NCBI RefSeq assembly: GCF_028551255.1
Contig: NZ_CP117031.1
Span: 62,001-126,000, forward strand
Length of the DNA stretch: 64,000 nucleotides
DNA from: Vibrio tubiashii
GTDB lineage: Bacteria; Pseudomonadota; Gammaproteobacteria; Enterobacterales; Vibrionaceae
Direction of reading: 5' to 3'
The notes beneath the pieces were generated by a model that saw nothing but the letters and a program-made list of their open reading frames with translations, made no database searches and was not told where the DNA came from. A program made the position numbers and the translations under genes. Positions 9,078-17,081 of the stretch are shown here, piece by piece. Positions within the stretch are counted from its first letter, which is position 1. Each line of letters opens with the position of its first letter.

Positions 9078-9907
9078 CAATACCACCCTACAATTACGCT
9101 ACATCTTGATAACCTTGGGTGTGCAAACTATCAGAAAAAATAACTAACCGTTATGTTTATAACAGACGTATTTCTTAAAAAATGACACTATTCTCATAAA
9201 TACCAGTTTCATATTGATAGATGCAATTTTAGGAAAGATAGAAGATAAAGATTGAAGAAGGTAAAGCGTAGCTAACTGAAAAATAATATGTTTATAGCAT
9301 ATTATTGGTTTGAGGCGTCTCCATAGTAAACAGGCGAACCTTGGAACTTTATTGACGCTAAAAGGCGGAAGTACCGCTCTTTTGATTCGATCATAAATTT
9401 GTAAAACAGTAGCACCTGACCTCAGCTTGCTGATCCCAGAGCTGTGCAACACCACATATCCATTTGTGAAGAACGATCACTCGCGGGGTTTCCGCAAATA
9501 TTGACCAGCACTGCATTGACACGGTTTGGAGCTCACCAGAAAAATGACTCACTACCCACATCTAACTATTCCTTCGTTGAGCGATGGCAATTCAGGTTCG
9601 TCGTTAGTCTCTTGGTGGTAATCACATTGATACCATCGCGAACATGGTTGCCTTGTTTCCCCCTGATTCACCGACAACTAAGCATAAATTGAGACCGGAC
9701 AATCTGATTTGGAGAGCGCCATCCCTATGGATAGGGACATCGGCCTGCTATAACTACCAAGATAAACCATGCACCTGAATGTAATTATATTCGTGCGCAA
9801 TGTCTGACAACGTCATATGTGAAGTGGCCTTAATCGCGTTAGCGACGGGGCAGTTACGTTGCATGTTAATGTTTTCTAACGTGAGCATGTTCATACTCAG
9901 AGTGCGA
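9078..9907. other. 830-base gap upstream of the biosynthetic operon
   Basis: No convincing gene is seen here. Open frames of 103 codons on minus (9144-9455) and 82 codons on plus (9444-9692) lack good ribosome sites and recognisable motifs. The AT-rich part near 9080-9300 is where the promoter of the minus-strand operon should be, but I could not pick a clear -35/-10 pair. A perfect 7-base inverted repeat with a 2-base centre (TCCCTATGGATAGGGA) is at 9722-9737. The fragmentary frames could be remnants of an older gene. Confidence 0.5.
9722..9737. repeat. short perfect inverted repeat TCCCTAT-GG-ATAGGGA
   Basis: The arms are 7 bases with a 2-base spacer, too tight for a stable hairpin but typical in shape for an operator of a dimeric repressor. 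It lies in non-coding DNA about 640 bases upstream of the dehydrogenase start and 170 bases beyond the stop of the YgjV-like gene. No regulator is assigned. Confidence 0.3.
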
Positions 9908-10411
9908 TTATGCTATCCCTTCGCGTTTAAAATAGTAGCGGTAATAGCCAAAGAGGTTGCTCGAAATGAACAAGACTTCCATTAGTACCGCCGTGGGTGA
10001 ACCAACCAAATAGTTATGTAGAAGCCATAACGCTGTTCCTATTATCATCAGTTCCCTTAGTCGACGGTCATTCTCCTGAAATGCTGCGAGGGTCTGAAGC
10101 ACGGAGCCCATACAACCGATGATGCTAGTAAGCCCTGTGAAGGTAGCACCAGTAACGAGAACCGACGCCGAACAAAACACATATTTCAAAATAGAGGAAG
10201 TCGAAAAAATACTGACCAAATAACGCAAAGTCGCCACCCCCATTAGGGACGCGGCAGTCCATTCCGAGAGCAATGCAAAATGCGTAGAAATCAATACGCC
10301 CGCACAAAACAAACACGCGACGATCTTTTTTCTATCCTTAAACTGAAACGACATCAGATCAAAACAAATCGCTATAGCCACAAGAACTTGGGATAAAAAG
10401 AACACATCCAT
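9908..10411 (-). CDS. YgjV-family inner membrane protein
   Basis: The protein has 167 residues, mostly hydrophobic, with about five or six predicted membrane segments (the first near residues 4-20 and the last at LMEVLFISSNLFGYYRYY). Size and pattern match the YgjV inner-membrane family, whose function is not established. The ATG at 10411 has AGGTGG 7 bases upstream. It is transcribed away from the dehydrogenase at 10729 and appears monocistronic. Confidence 0.75.
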   Translation of the reverse strand: MDVFFLSQVLVAIAICFDLMSFQFKDRKKIVACLFCAGVLISTHFALLSEWTAASLMGVATLRYLVSIFSTSSILKYVFCSASVLVTGATFTGLTSIIGCMGSVLQTLAAFQENDRRLRELMIIGTALWLLHNYLVGSPTAVLMEVLFISSNLFGYYRYYFKREGIA

Positions 10412-10728
10412 AAATCAACCACCTATTGATACGCGCTCCTGCGCGAGTTTTCTCCCTGACAATCCGTCCCATCCGAAGACATGATGAGGGGTCTTGACCG
10501 CCCTGTTTTGTCTGTATCACGCTCACTTCGGATGCCCGCGATGATACCTCCCTCAGCGCTCTTGAGCCAGTGTCGCCACACAGATATGTGTTTGTTAATT
10601 ATCAATAAACGTTTGAAAGTCTTTCAGCCTTGCGCTCGTTTTTCTCTGACATTGAGCTCCGTATAGTTGGCATAACACAAGACGACGGCAACGTTGCCGA
10701 GCCTAGAAAACAATAAGGAAAGTAGATA
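10412..10728. promoter_or_regulatory. divergent intergenic region
   Basis: This 317-base stretch separates the YgjV-like gene (minus) from the zinc-type dehydrogenase (plus), so it must hold promoters in both directions. No supported open frame, clear terminator or recognisable operator was seen. A good ribosome site, AAGGAAAGT, sits just before the ATG at 10729. Confidence 0.4.
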
Positions 10729-11751
10729 ATGTCAACCACCATGAAGGCCATTGGATTCAGTCAATCACAACCTATCGAAGCCTCATCGAGTCTTTTTGAA
10801 TTTGAAACCGCCCTCCCATCACTGGGAAAATTTGATCTGTTAGTTAAGATCGCTTCTGTCTCCGTTAATCCTGCCGACACGAAAATACGCATCAGAGCGG
10901 CAACCGACACCACACTAGAACAACCTCGCGTTCTAGGTTATGACGCTGTTGGTGAAATTGTGGAAGTTGGTGCAAACGTCACGAACTTTAAACTAGGTGA
11001 CCGTGTTTACTATGCTGGAGATGTCACCCGCCCAGGCACCAACGCACAATACCATGCCGTCGATTCTCGGTTGGTCGCTCTGGCGCCAAGAGGGCTGACA
11101 GACGCAGAAGCGGCCTCACTGCCTCTGACCTCATTAACCGGTTGGGAAACACTGTTTGACCGCTTGCGCGTCGACCCTACAGAACGAAAGACACTCCTGA
11201 TCATCGGGGGTGCCGGCGGCGTCGGATCAATCACGACGCAGATAGCCAAGCAACTGACGAACCTCACCGTGATTGCGACCGCTTCTCGACCAGAGACTGA
11301 AAATTGGGTCAAACAAATGGGGGCCGACTATGTTGCGAATCATAAGAATCTCTGCGAATCCGTCCAAGCTCTGGGGTTTGAGACCGTAGACTACATCTTT
11401 AATACAGCAGATACGTTGGGCCACTGGGATGCGATGGCTGAGCTCATTGCCCCTCAGGGCACAATCGCTTCGATTGTCGAATTTGAGGGCGGTGTTGATT
11501 TAAGCAAGCTACAAGGTAAATCCGTCGGATTTGTTTGGGAACTGATGTTTACACGTTCTCTCTACAAGACGGCTGATCTATACAAACAAGGGGACATCCT
11601 TACACAGATTGCGAATTTGGTCGACGCGGGTCGGATTCGATCGACCTTAACAAAAGAGCTCCATGGCTTCTCAGCTGACACCCTCAAACAAGGGCACATT
11701 CTGCTCGAAAGTGGGGCCACAATCGGTAAAGTCGTCATCAATTACGATTGA
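10729..11751 (+). CDS. zinc-binding-type alcohol dehydrogenase / quinone oxidoreductase family
   Basis: The protein has 340 residues in the medium-chain dehydrogenase/reductase superfamily. The N-terminal GroES-like part contains SVNPADTKIR and LGYDAVGEIVEVG; the Rossmann part contains IIGGAGGVGSIT, the nucleotide-binding glycine motif, near residues 161-172. The zinc-ligand cysteine cluster of true zinc alcohol dehydrogenases is not evident, so it more likely acts as a zinc-independent NADPH quinone or enone reductase, despite the family's usual name. The start has AAGGAAAG 9 bases upstream. It stands alone, 233 bases before the peptidase gene. Confidence 0.87.
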   Translation: MSTTMKAIGFSQSQPIEASSSLFEFETALPSLGKFDLLVKIASVSVNPADTKIRIRAATDTTLEQPRVLGYDAVGEIVEVGANVTNFKLGDRVYYAGDVTRPGTNAQYHAVDSRLVALAPRGLTDAEAASLPLTSLTGWETLFDRLRVDPTERKTLLIIGGAGGVGSITTQIAKQLTNLTVIATASRPETENWVKQMGADYVANHKNLCESVQALGFETVDYIFNTADTLGHWDAMAELIAPQGTIASIVEFEGGVDLSKLQGKSVGFVWELMFTRSLYKTADLYKQGDILTQIANLVDAGRIRSTLTKELHGFSADTLKQGHILLESGATIGKVVINYD

Positions 11752-11984
11752 CTTGACGCCAAGTGACGGGATGTCTTGGGCAGTAGAGGCCAAATAAAAC
11801 ATCGTTCAACTTCGCCGTTCATCGAGGCTGATGATAACGGACTCCTAAGCAGCTCGACTCTGCTTAGGAGAGACCGTTTCCCAAACATGACCTGTTCGAT
11901 TCTGCACAATCACACTCATCGGGTCAGCTTATACGACGACAGCGGATAAACTAGTCAAACCATGCCGCCTTTTTAGGACCACTG

Positions 11985-13481
11985 ATGACACTCCGATCTT
12001 TTGTTTCTCTCGTTTCTCTCGCACTGCTGGCTCTTGTATTCACGTTACTAATCCGAACATGGTTACACCAGAAAGCGCTTCCTAACCAACCCCACATTGA
12101 GCAAAAACCTGCCAATGCCGCTCAGTTGACTCGTCTTAGCCAGGCCATACAGTTTCCTACTGTTTCACGCTTAGATGGGCGAGATCCCAATGCCACGCGT
12201 GTCGACCCTGCCGTGTTCTTAGATTTTCACCGATGGCTTGCAGGCGCCTATCCTCTGGTGCATCGTGACTTAGAACTCGAGCGCATCAATCAGTTTAGTC
12301 TTTTGTACCGCTGGCCCGGCAGTGATCCAAAGGCGCGGCCCATTGTCCTAACCGCACATCAAGATATCGTGCCCTACGCAATATCGACACGAAAGACCTG
12401 GATCCACCCTCCTTACTCAGGCGCGATCAAAGATGGCTATGTTTGGGGGAGAGGAACAATGGATGATAAAGCCTCAATGCTCGCCATTTTGGAAAGCATA
12501 GAAGCCCTCTTGTTATCCGGTGCCAAGCCCCAGCGCGATATATACCTTGCCTTCGGTCATGATGAGGAAGTGGGTGGTGAGCACGGTGCCAAAGCTATGG
12601 CCGAACGATTAGCGCGCCTCGGCGTTAGCCCTGCCCTGGTTCTTGATGAGGGGGGCTTTGTTCTTGATGAGGTGGTGCCCGGCGTCCCTGTCCCGGTCGC
12701 TTTGATAGGCGTAGCAGAAAAAGGCTACCTCAATGTATCCCTGACAGCAAAAGGGATCCCGGGTCACTCATCCATGCCCCCAGCCCAAACCACACCTGGG
12801 CGATTGGCTCGAGCGATTTCACGTTTAGAAGACCATCCCATGCCGGCAGAGTACAGTGGCGCTACTCAACAGTTATTCGATGCCACGTCAGGTTACATGG
12901 CATTCAATTATCGCCTTCTCTTTGCGAACCTTTGGCTATTTAAGCCTCTTTTGCTTGACCAGCTGACGGCCAGTGCTGCGACCAATGCGGTGGTCCGCAC
13001 GACTATGGCTGTCACTTTGTTGAACGCCGGAGTGAAAGACAACGTGCTTGCCCCTGAAGCAACGGCCAATATCAATGTTCGCTTGCTTCCTAATACGGCG
13101 CCCAAACAAGTGATCGAGTACATAGAAGCCATCATTGACGACCCTGCCATACAAGTGGACATTCGCCCGCCTTACAATCGTGCAACCCCTATCTCCGAAC
13201 AAGACAACCGCGCGTTCAAGATACTCAAGCACACCACTGAAAAAGTATTTGGCGCGTCACGCACCGTTGTCGCCCCTTATTTGACGATCAATGCAACCGA
13301 CGCTCGGCATTACATTGAACTAACAAGCCGAGTCTATCGATTCTTGCCGCTCGCACTTGATGACAGTGATCTACCACGGATACATGGGCCCAACGAGCGG
13401 ATAAGTGTTGAGGCTTATGGACAGATGCTGACATTTTATCGCTCACTTGTTCAACAATTGGCTATGCCAAACTTGAATTAA
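11985..13481 (+). CDS. M20-family metallopeptidase, membrane anchored (PM20D1-like)
   Basis: The protein has 498 residues. Residues 4-26 form one hydrophobic segment, probably a signal anchor. The M20 zinc peptidase signatures follow: LTAHQDIVPY (metal His and Asp), GRGTMDDKAS, and FGHDEEVGGEHGA with the catalytic and metal Glu pair; a late conserved His is in RIHGPNE. A dimerisation domain occupies about residues 250-360. The family hydrolyses N-acyl amino acids or dipeptides, and the PM20D1/carboxypeptidase S branch matches this length. An AGGACC-like ribosome site precedes the ATG. No partner gene is adjacent. Confidence 0.88.
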   Translation: MTLRSFVSLVSLALLALVFTLLIRTWLHQKALPNQPHIEQKPANAAQLTRLSQAIQFPTVSRLDGRDPNATRVDPAVFLDFHRWLAGAYPLVHRDLELERINQFSLLYRWPGSDPKARPIVLTAHQDIVPYAISTRKTWIHPPYSGAIKDGYVWGRGTMDDKASMLAILESIEALLLSGAKPQRDIYLAFGHDEEVGGEHGAKAMAERLARLGVSPALVLDEGGFVLDEVVPGVPVPVALIGVAEKGYLNVSLTAKGIPGHSSMPPAQTTPGRLARAISRLEDHPMPAEYSGATQQLFDATSGYMAFNYRLLFANLWLFKPLLLDQLTASAATNAVVRTTMAVTLLNAGVKDNVLAPEATANINVRLLPNTAPKQVIEYIEAIIDDPAIQVDIRPPYNRATPISEQDNRAFKILKHTTEKVFGASRTVVAPYLTINATDARHYIELTSRVYRFLPLALDDSDLPRIHGPNERISVEAYGQMLTFYRSLVQQLAMPNLN

Positions 13482-13648
13482 TTAAAACCATTAATGCTTT
13501 ATTTCAAAGACTTAAAATTAAGTAATTACTTTAATTTTGAGGTATTCATACAAGTTCATTACCGATGATTCTGCCTTCTAAGTAGAGTGGTGTCTGAGGG
13601 GGGCAATTACACCTCCCATATTCAACTCTTGAAATCATAGGAATAGAC

Positions 13649-13903
13649 ATGTCATTAAAACTTGCGCTAAACGACCTTGAAGAATACCAGACGTTGACAG
13701 GCCAAGAAGGCCCCCATATTGACGATCTGAGCCTGTCATTAAAATGCTTCTTCGTAAAAAGTAAATGGTTAGATGAGCAAGATAAATTGCGTTTAAAACA
13801 ACGAGCTCTGGCTCAGTTAGAGCAAGAAACACGCTTTTGCCAAACGACTTACAACTATGAGGCCGAAGACGTCATTTCGTCCCTGGCAGGCAGATTGACC
13901 TAG
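13649..13903 (+). CDS. small hypothetical protein, 84 aa
   Basis: A soluble 84-residue protein rich in charged residues, probably helical, with two cysteines and no signal peptide or membrane segment. I do not recognise a family. It is supported by a start preceded by AGGAATAG and by a clean rho-independent terminator 24 bases after the stop, which makes it a monocistronic unit. Confidence 0.65.
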   Translation: MSLKLALNDLEEYQTLTGQEGPHIDDLSLSLKCFFVKSKWLDEQDKLRLKQRALAQLEQETRFCQTTYNYEAEDVISSLAGRLT

Positions 13904-13926
13904 AGGGATTTACTCAGTAACGAATT

Positions 13927-13951
13927 AAAGCGGCATTCAGCCGCTTTTTTT
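13927..13951 (+). terminator. rho-independent terminator
   Basis: An 8-base stem AAAGCGGC/GCCGCTTT with a 5-base loop ATTCA runs into a T tract. It ends the transcript of the 84-residue gene. It lies about 85 bases from the stop of the minus-strand 65-codon frame and may also serve that side. Confidence 0.85.
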
Positions 13952-14036
13952 GTCACTGTAATACAATCCTTGTATTTTTTCCTTGAAGAAAAAGGCATGA
14001 CGCCCCGACTAAACCGATTCGGTCAGTGAGGAAGAA

Positions 14037-14234
14037 TCACCCTCGCGGCCAGTGACTGGAGTGGCAGACATTGCGGCTAGGAAAACGTTGAGAGGATTCA
14101 AAGCGCCTGAGCTCTTGGCACAATTGCTCAGGAGAAAAACGCACAGGCAGTAGAGAGTAAAATAGCCAAAACGCCAGCGTTATCAACGTGACCGCTATTA
14201 GTGGCTTCAAAAGGTTCATTATTCTGTCACTCAT
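14037..14234 (-). CDS. small single-span membrane protein, 65 aa
   Basis: A 65-residue frame with one hydrophobic segment (LLKPLIAVTLITLAFWLFYSLL, about residues 8-29) followed by a polar tail with two cysteines. There is no recognised family and no strong ribosome site. It follows the secreted thiol-peroxidase-like gene by 59 bases on the same strand, so it may be the last gene of that operon. The cysteine-bearing tail could face the periplasm or the cytosol. Confidence 0.4.
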   Translation of the reverse strand: MSDRIMNLLKPLIAVTLITLAFWLFYSLLPVRFSPEQLCQELRRFESSQRFPSRNVCHSSHWPRG

Positions 14235-14293
14235 ACATAAAAAGCGGCATCAAGCACGGGAGAGAAGGCGCTCGATGCCGAAAATAGCCACCG

Positions 14294-14908
14294 TTAGATA
14301 TGGCGTTTCGCAATCGCTACAGCGTTGTTCAAATCCGGCAATTGCGTCAGCTCTGGAACTCGTTGGATATGTAGAATACGGTCGTCTTTACCTACGACGA
14401 TAATGGCACGCGATAACAAGCCCAATTCTTCGATATGAGCGCCTGTTTGTTGGCCAAATTCGTGCTTGTATGAATCAGAAAGAAACGCGACCTTCTGGCT
14501 TAACTTCTGCTCAGAGATAAAACGCGCTTGAGCGAACGGAGTGTCAGCACTCACATTAATGAATTCAAGCTGATCCGCGTATTCAACATGTTTTTCAGCC
14601 AGTGTATTAAACACGACGGCCTGTTCCACACACACAGGCGTATCAACCGACACCAATAGGTTGTAGATTCGAACTTTACCACTGCCTTGAGTCTCGACCG
14701 GTTTCAACGCTGAATTGGCCAGTGTCATGGCCGGAATAAGGTCACCGACTTTGACGGCATGGCCGCCTAGCGTGAAGGTCGTAGAATGTTCCAACGTGAC
14801 ATTCTGATCCTCTCCTAACTCCGCTGTTTGTTGTGTCACATCGTAACCTGCGTAAGCGGCACCGGACATGATCATGGCAAGTAACACTAATGCGCGCTTC
14901 ATGATCAT
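14294..14908 (-). CDS. secreted thiol-peroxidase-like protein with a single cysteine
   Basis: The protein has 204 residues. A signal peptide is clear (KRALVLLAMIMSGAAYA, probable cleavage after residue 20). The rest is a peroxiredoxin of the Tpx type with the peroxidatic motif SVDTPVC at Cys93. No other cysteine exists in the protein, so it lacks the resolving cysteine used by atypical 2-Cys Tpx and would need another thiol partner. It is predicted periplasmic. Its ATG overlaps the stop of the cytoplasmic tpx gene (ATGA), so the two are coupled. This points to peroxide removal on both sides of the inner membrane. Confidence 0.82.
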   Translation of the reverse strand: MIMKRALVLLAMIMSGAAYAGYDVTQQTAELGEDQNVTLEHSTTFTLGGHAVKVGDLIPAMTLANSALKPVETQGSGKVRIYNLLVSVDTPVCVEQAVVFNTLAEKHVEYADQLEFINVSADTPFAQARFISEQKLSQKVAFLSDSYKHEFGQQTGAHIEELGLLSRAIIVVGKDDRILHIQRVPELTQLPDLNNAVAIAKRHI

Positions 14909-15408
14909 TCTCCCTTTACTGCGGCAATGGCTTGCTGATAATTTGGCTCGTCAGCAATTTCACTCACTAACTGTGAATGCAACACCTGACGCTGCTCATC
15001 GAGTACAACCACTGCACGCGAAGTCAGACCGCGCAACGCACCGTCTGCAATCGCTACACCGTAACTTTGAGCAAACTCTGGCGAGCGGAAACACGAAGCA
15101 ATAGACACTTGATGTAACTTGTGTCGCTCGACAAAACGAGCAAGTGCAAATGGGAGATCAGCAGAGACACACAAGACGACAGTGTTGTCCAGGGTTTTTG
15201 CCGCTTCATTGAATGATCGAATACTATCAGCGCACGTCGGCGTATCCGCACTCGGGAAAATGTTGAGCACCAATTTTTTCCCATTAAAACGCTCGATGCT
15301 GATATCAGCCAATGTTTGGTCACACAGAGTAAACTCTGGGGCTTGCTCCCCTTTTTGCGGTAGTTGACCGTTTACAGAAACCGGGTTCCCTAAGAATGTT
15401 ACTGACAT
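14905..15408 (-). CDS. tpx: thiol peroxidase Tpx (module A)
   Basis: The protein has 167 residues from an ATG at 15408 with AAGAGG just upstream (an earlier in-frame start at 15438 lacks this). It is a Tpx-family peroxiredoxin: N-terminal VTFLGNPV, peroxidatic Cys59 in SADTPTCA, VSADLPFALARF, and a C-terminal LTSRAVVVLDE strand. At the place of the E. coli resolving cysteine (the RFC motif) there is RFV; instead Cys29 and Cys106 (ASCFRSP) occur. It reduces hydrogen and organic peroxides using thioredoxin in known members. It lies downstream of regulator pair A, separated by a terminator, and a near-copy sits beside pair B at 35.8 kb. Confidence 0.93.
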   Translation of the reverse strand: MSVTFLGNPVSVNGQLPQKGEQAPEFTLCDQTLADISIERFNGKKLVLNIFPSADTPTCADSIRSFNEAAKTLDNTVVLCVSADLPFALARFVERHKLHQVSIASCFRSPEFAQSYGVAIADGALRGLTSRAVVVLDEQRQVLHSQLVSEIADEPNYQQAIAAVKGE

Positions 15409-15767
15409 GATTACCTCTTTTATGTACACATAGTGCATTCACTTTGATGAGTTCACTCGTTAATAACAGGATGTTGAGCAATCCAAACGAGCGACCCTTA
15501 GAACGAGGCACATGGTGTCAAAACACTCATTAGTTCCATAGTGAACTAATCAAAACCTTTATGATTCACACCTATGTGATTGTTTTTATTGATGAATAAG
15601 CACTATCTTTGATGATCTCATGCAAGAGGAAATCGTGCGTGTCTTACTTGGGCCAGAAGTCACTAATCGGCGCTGAAGTGATCCTGGGTGGAATCAAACA
15701 ACAGGTCGAATTTAAGGTAAAAAAAAGCACCGCAAAAAGCGGTGCTGATTTGAAATACGGCGCGGTT
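15409..15767. promoter_or_regulatory. tpx upstream region with the terminator of regulator pair A
   Basis: This 359-base gap holds the end of the pair A transcript (terminator at 15719-15745) and must contain the tpx promoter. An open plus-strand frame at 15609-15809 is not supported. No OxyR-like or other operator could be identified with confidence by eye. Confidence 0.4.
15719..15745 (-). terminator. rho-independent terminator of regulator pair A
   Basis: On the minus strand a 7-base stem GCACCGC/GCGGTGC with a TTTTT loop is followed by a run of T. It lies 23 bases after the stop of the small partner gene. It separates the regulator pair from tpx, so the two are separate transcription units unless there is read-through. 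Confidence 0.88.
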
Positions 15768-16253
15768 TTATTTTCGACGCGTGATGCATTTCACCCCACC
15801 CTCAAGTAACTTCGTATAACAAAGGACTTTGCGGTTGTGATGAATGATCTGCAACATTTCGTTATTGAGACGCCTCATAGCATGAGCCTCAACCTGAATC
15901 ACGTTGTTCGCAGGCATAGGCGCATCTATCGGTAGTGAAAACTCCGTAAACTGTACCAAATTATCACTATAAAAATCCGTAAAGTAACTAAAGTACAGTC
16001 CGCGTTGTCCATCTTCTATAACACGACTCGTGTGGGACTTTTGATTGAAAAACAAACGATGGTTAATCGTGTGGTAATCCTCGATTAAAAACACATCGCC
16101 GCTTAACGTCACATTAAGCGTGCCACTGTAGAAAAGTTGACTTGTTTTTCCATTCATGAAGTCAGGCACATCGGCAATTTTGAGCGCTACGTTCGTCAGC
16201 GTAGCGAGACCTGCTAGGGAAAAAAATACCAGCAATACTCTATTGACAGACAT
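15768..16253 (-). CDS. membrane-anchored partner protein, pair A (VtrC/ToxS/FidL-like)
   Basis: The protein has 161 residues. Residues 5-25 form one membrane segment (RVLLVFFSLAGLATLTNVAL); the rest should be periplasmic and rich in beta strands. It shares blocks with the pair B partner at 36506: RLFFN, LYFSY, VEAHAMRRLNNE and VLCYTKLLEGGVKC near the end, with two conserved cysteines that could form a disulfide. Its start overlaps the regulator gene by 14 bases. The layout matches co-component systems (ToxR/ToxS, VtrA/VtrC, GrvA/FidL), where the small protein binds the regulator's periplasmic domain and may form a ligand pocket. Confidence 0.78.
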   Translation of the reverse strand: MSVNRVLLVFFSLAGLATLTNVALKIADVPDFMNGKTSQLFYSGTLNVTLSGDVFLIEDYHTINHRLFFNQKSHTSRVIEDGQRGLYFSYFTDFYSDNLVQFTEFSLPIDAPMPANNVIQVEAHAMRRLNNEMLQIIHHNRKVLCYTKLLEGGVKCITRRK

Positions 16254-17034
16254 CGCGTACCATTCCTCCCATTAGGTAAAAGTTCTCCTGCAAATCAAAG
16301 GTAAAGTTTCTGACTTCTTGATCTCCCGTCGATTTACAGCGGTAGACACAGGAAAGATAATAATTACTGACACCTGTGGAAATCAGCAGATCGGTTACAG
16401 GCGTCCCTTCGAGGTGGGCGCTTTCATCACGGAAATAATGATAGAGTGTTTTACTCGCAGGGTTGTCGAGGAACATAAACGTCCTCTCATCTTGTGTCTC
16501 AGTGATCCAACGATCCAACGGCACATTCCAACCGAATGTCCAACGATTCACAGCCTGAGCAGTCTGAAACAAAAATACGACAGCGAAAAACAGCGCCAGC
16601 AATGCTTTAAGTTGTTGGTGATAATGATGCTCTTCTGCGTCACGGGACGTTGCCGCAACCGTTGCCTTTTCCGGCGCACAAACGGCAACTTCAGGCAATT
16701 TCTGTTGCTCAGGCTCTGCCAACTGCACGACATTTTCAAACAGCATGTAGCCACGCGAAGGGATGGTTTTGATGTACTTTTGCTCTTTGCCGTTATCACC
16801 CAGTGCTAGTCGCAACTGAGCAATACATTGGGTCAAACTGTTATCGGAGACAATACGATCACCCCAAACCTGAGTAAACAGCTCTTTTTTTGGTACAACC
16901 TGACCTTGATTCGCGATCAAAACTTCTAACACTCGGCACTCTGTGCCTTTCAGTTTTTTGCCATTCAAGGATTTCACATTAACCAGTTGTTCCCGGGCAA
17001 GAGGATACAACTGCCACAAAGATTCGCAGTTCAT
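16240..17034 (-). CDS. ToxR-like membrane transcription regulator, pair A
   Basis: About 264 residues. An OmpR/PhoB-type winged helix occupies roughly residues 20-110 (LKGTECRVLEVL, DNSLTQCIAQLRLAL, IKTIPSRGYMLF). A linker, one membrane segment (ALLALFFAVVFLFQTAQAV) and a periplasmic domain of about 90 residues follow. The periplasmic part has cysteines in NYYLSCVYRC and a C-terminal VRDVCQ. There is no receiver domain, so it is a one-component sensor. The start at 17034 is inferred by alignment with pair B; an in-frame GTG at 17076 would place an 8-base inverted repeat inside the coding region, which seems less likely. Confidence 0.85.
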   Translation of the reverse strand: MNCESLWQLYPLAREQLVNVKSLNGKKLKGTECRVLEVLIANQGQVVPKKELFTQVWGDRIVSDNSLTQCIAQLRLALGDNGKEQKYIKTIPSRGYMLFENVVQLAEPEQQKLPEVAVCAPEKATVAATSRDAEEHHYHQQLKALLALFFAVVFLFQTAQAVNRWTFGWNVPLDRWITETQDERTFMFLDNPASKTLYHYFRDESAHLEGTPVTDLLISTGVSNYYLSCVYRCKSTGDQEVRNFTFDLQENFYLMGGMVRDVCQ

Positions 17035-17062
17035 ACACGTACAATTAGTCAATCTACAACTT

Positions 17063-17081
17063 CTTAGGTGCGACACCTAAG
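17063..17081. promoter_or_regulatory. inverted repeat in the leader of regulator A
   Basis: Arms CTTAGGTG and CACCTAAG are separated by 3 bases, just upstream of the preferred start at 17034. It could be an autoregulatory operator or a small leader hairpin. Function is inferred from position only. Confidence 0.4.

Noticed and set aside
9144..9455. Minus-strand 103-codon frame upstream of the biosynthetic operon
   Set aside because: No ribosome site, no family pattern and unusual composition; treated as non-coding leader or remnant.
9444..9692. Plus-strand 82-codon frame with a hydrophobic stretch
   Set aside because: No ribosome site and no recognisable motif; overlaps the other weak frame.
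15609..15809. Plus-strand 66-codon frame between tpx and pair A
   Set aside because: It runs through the pair A terminator and into the end of the partner gene on the other strand.
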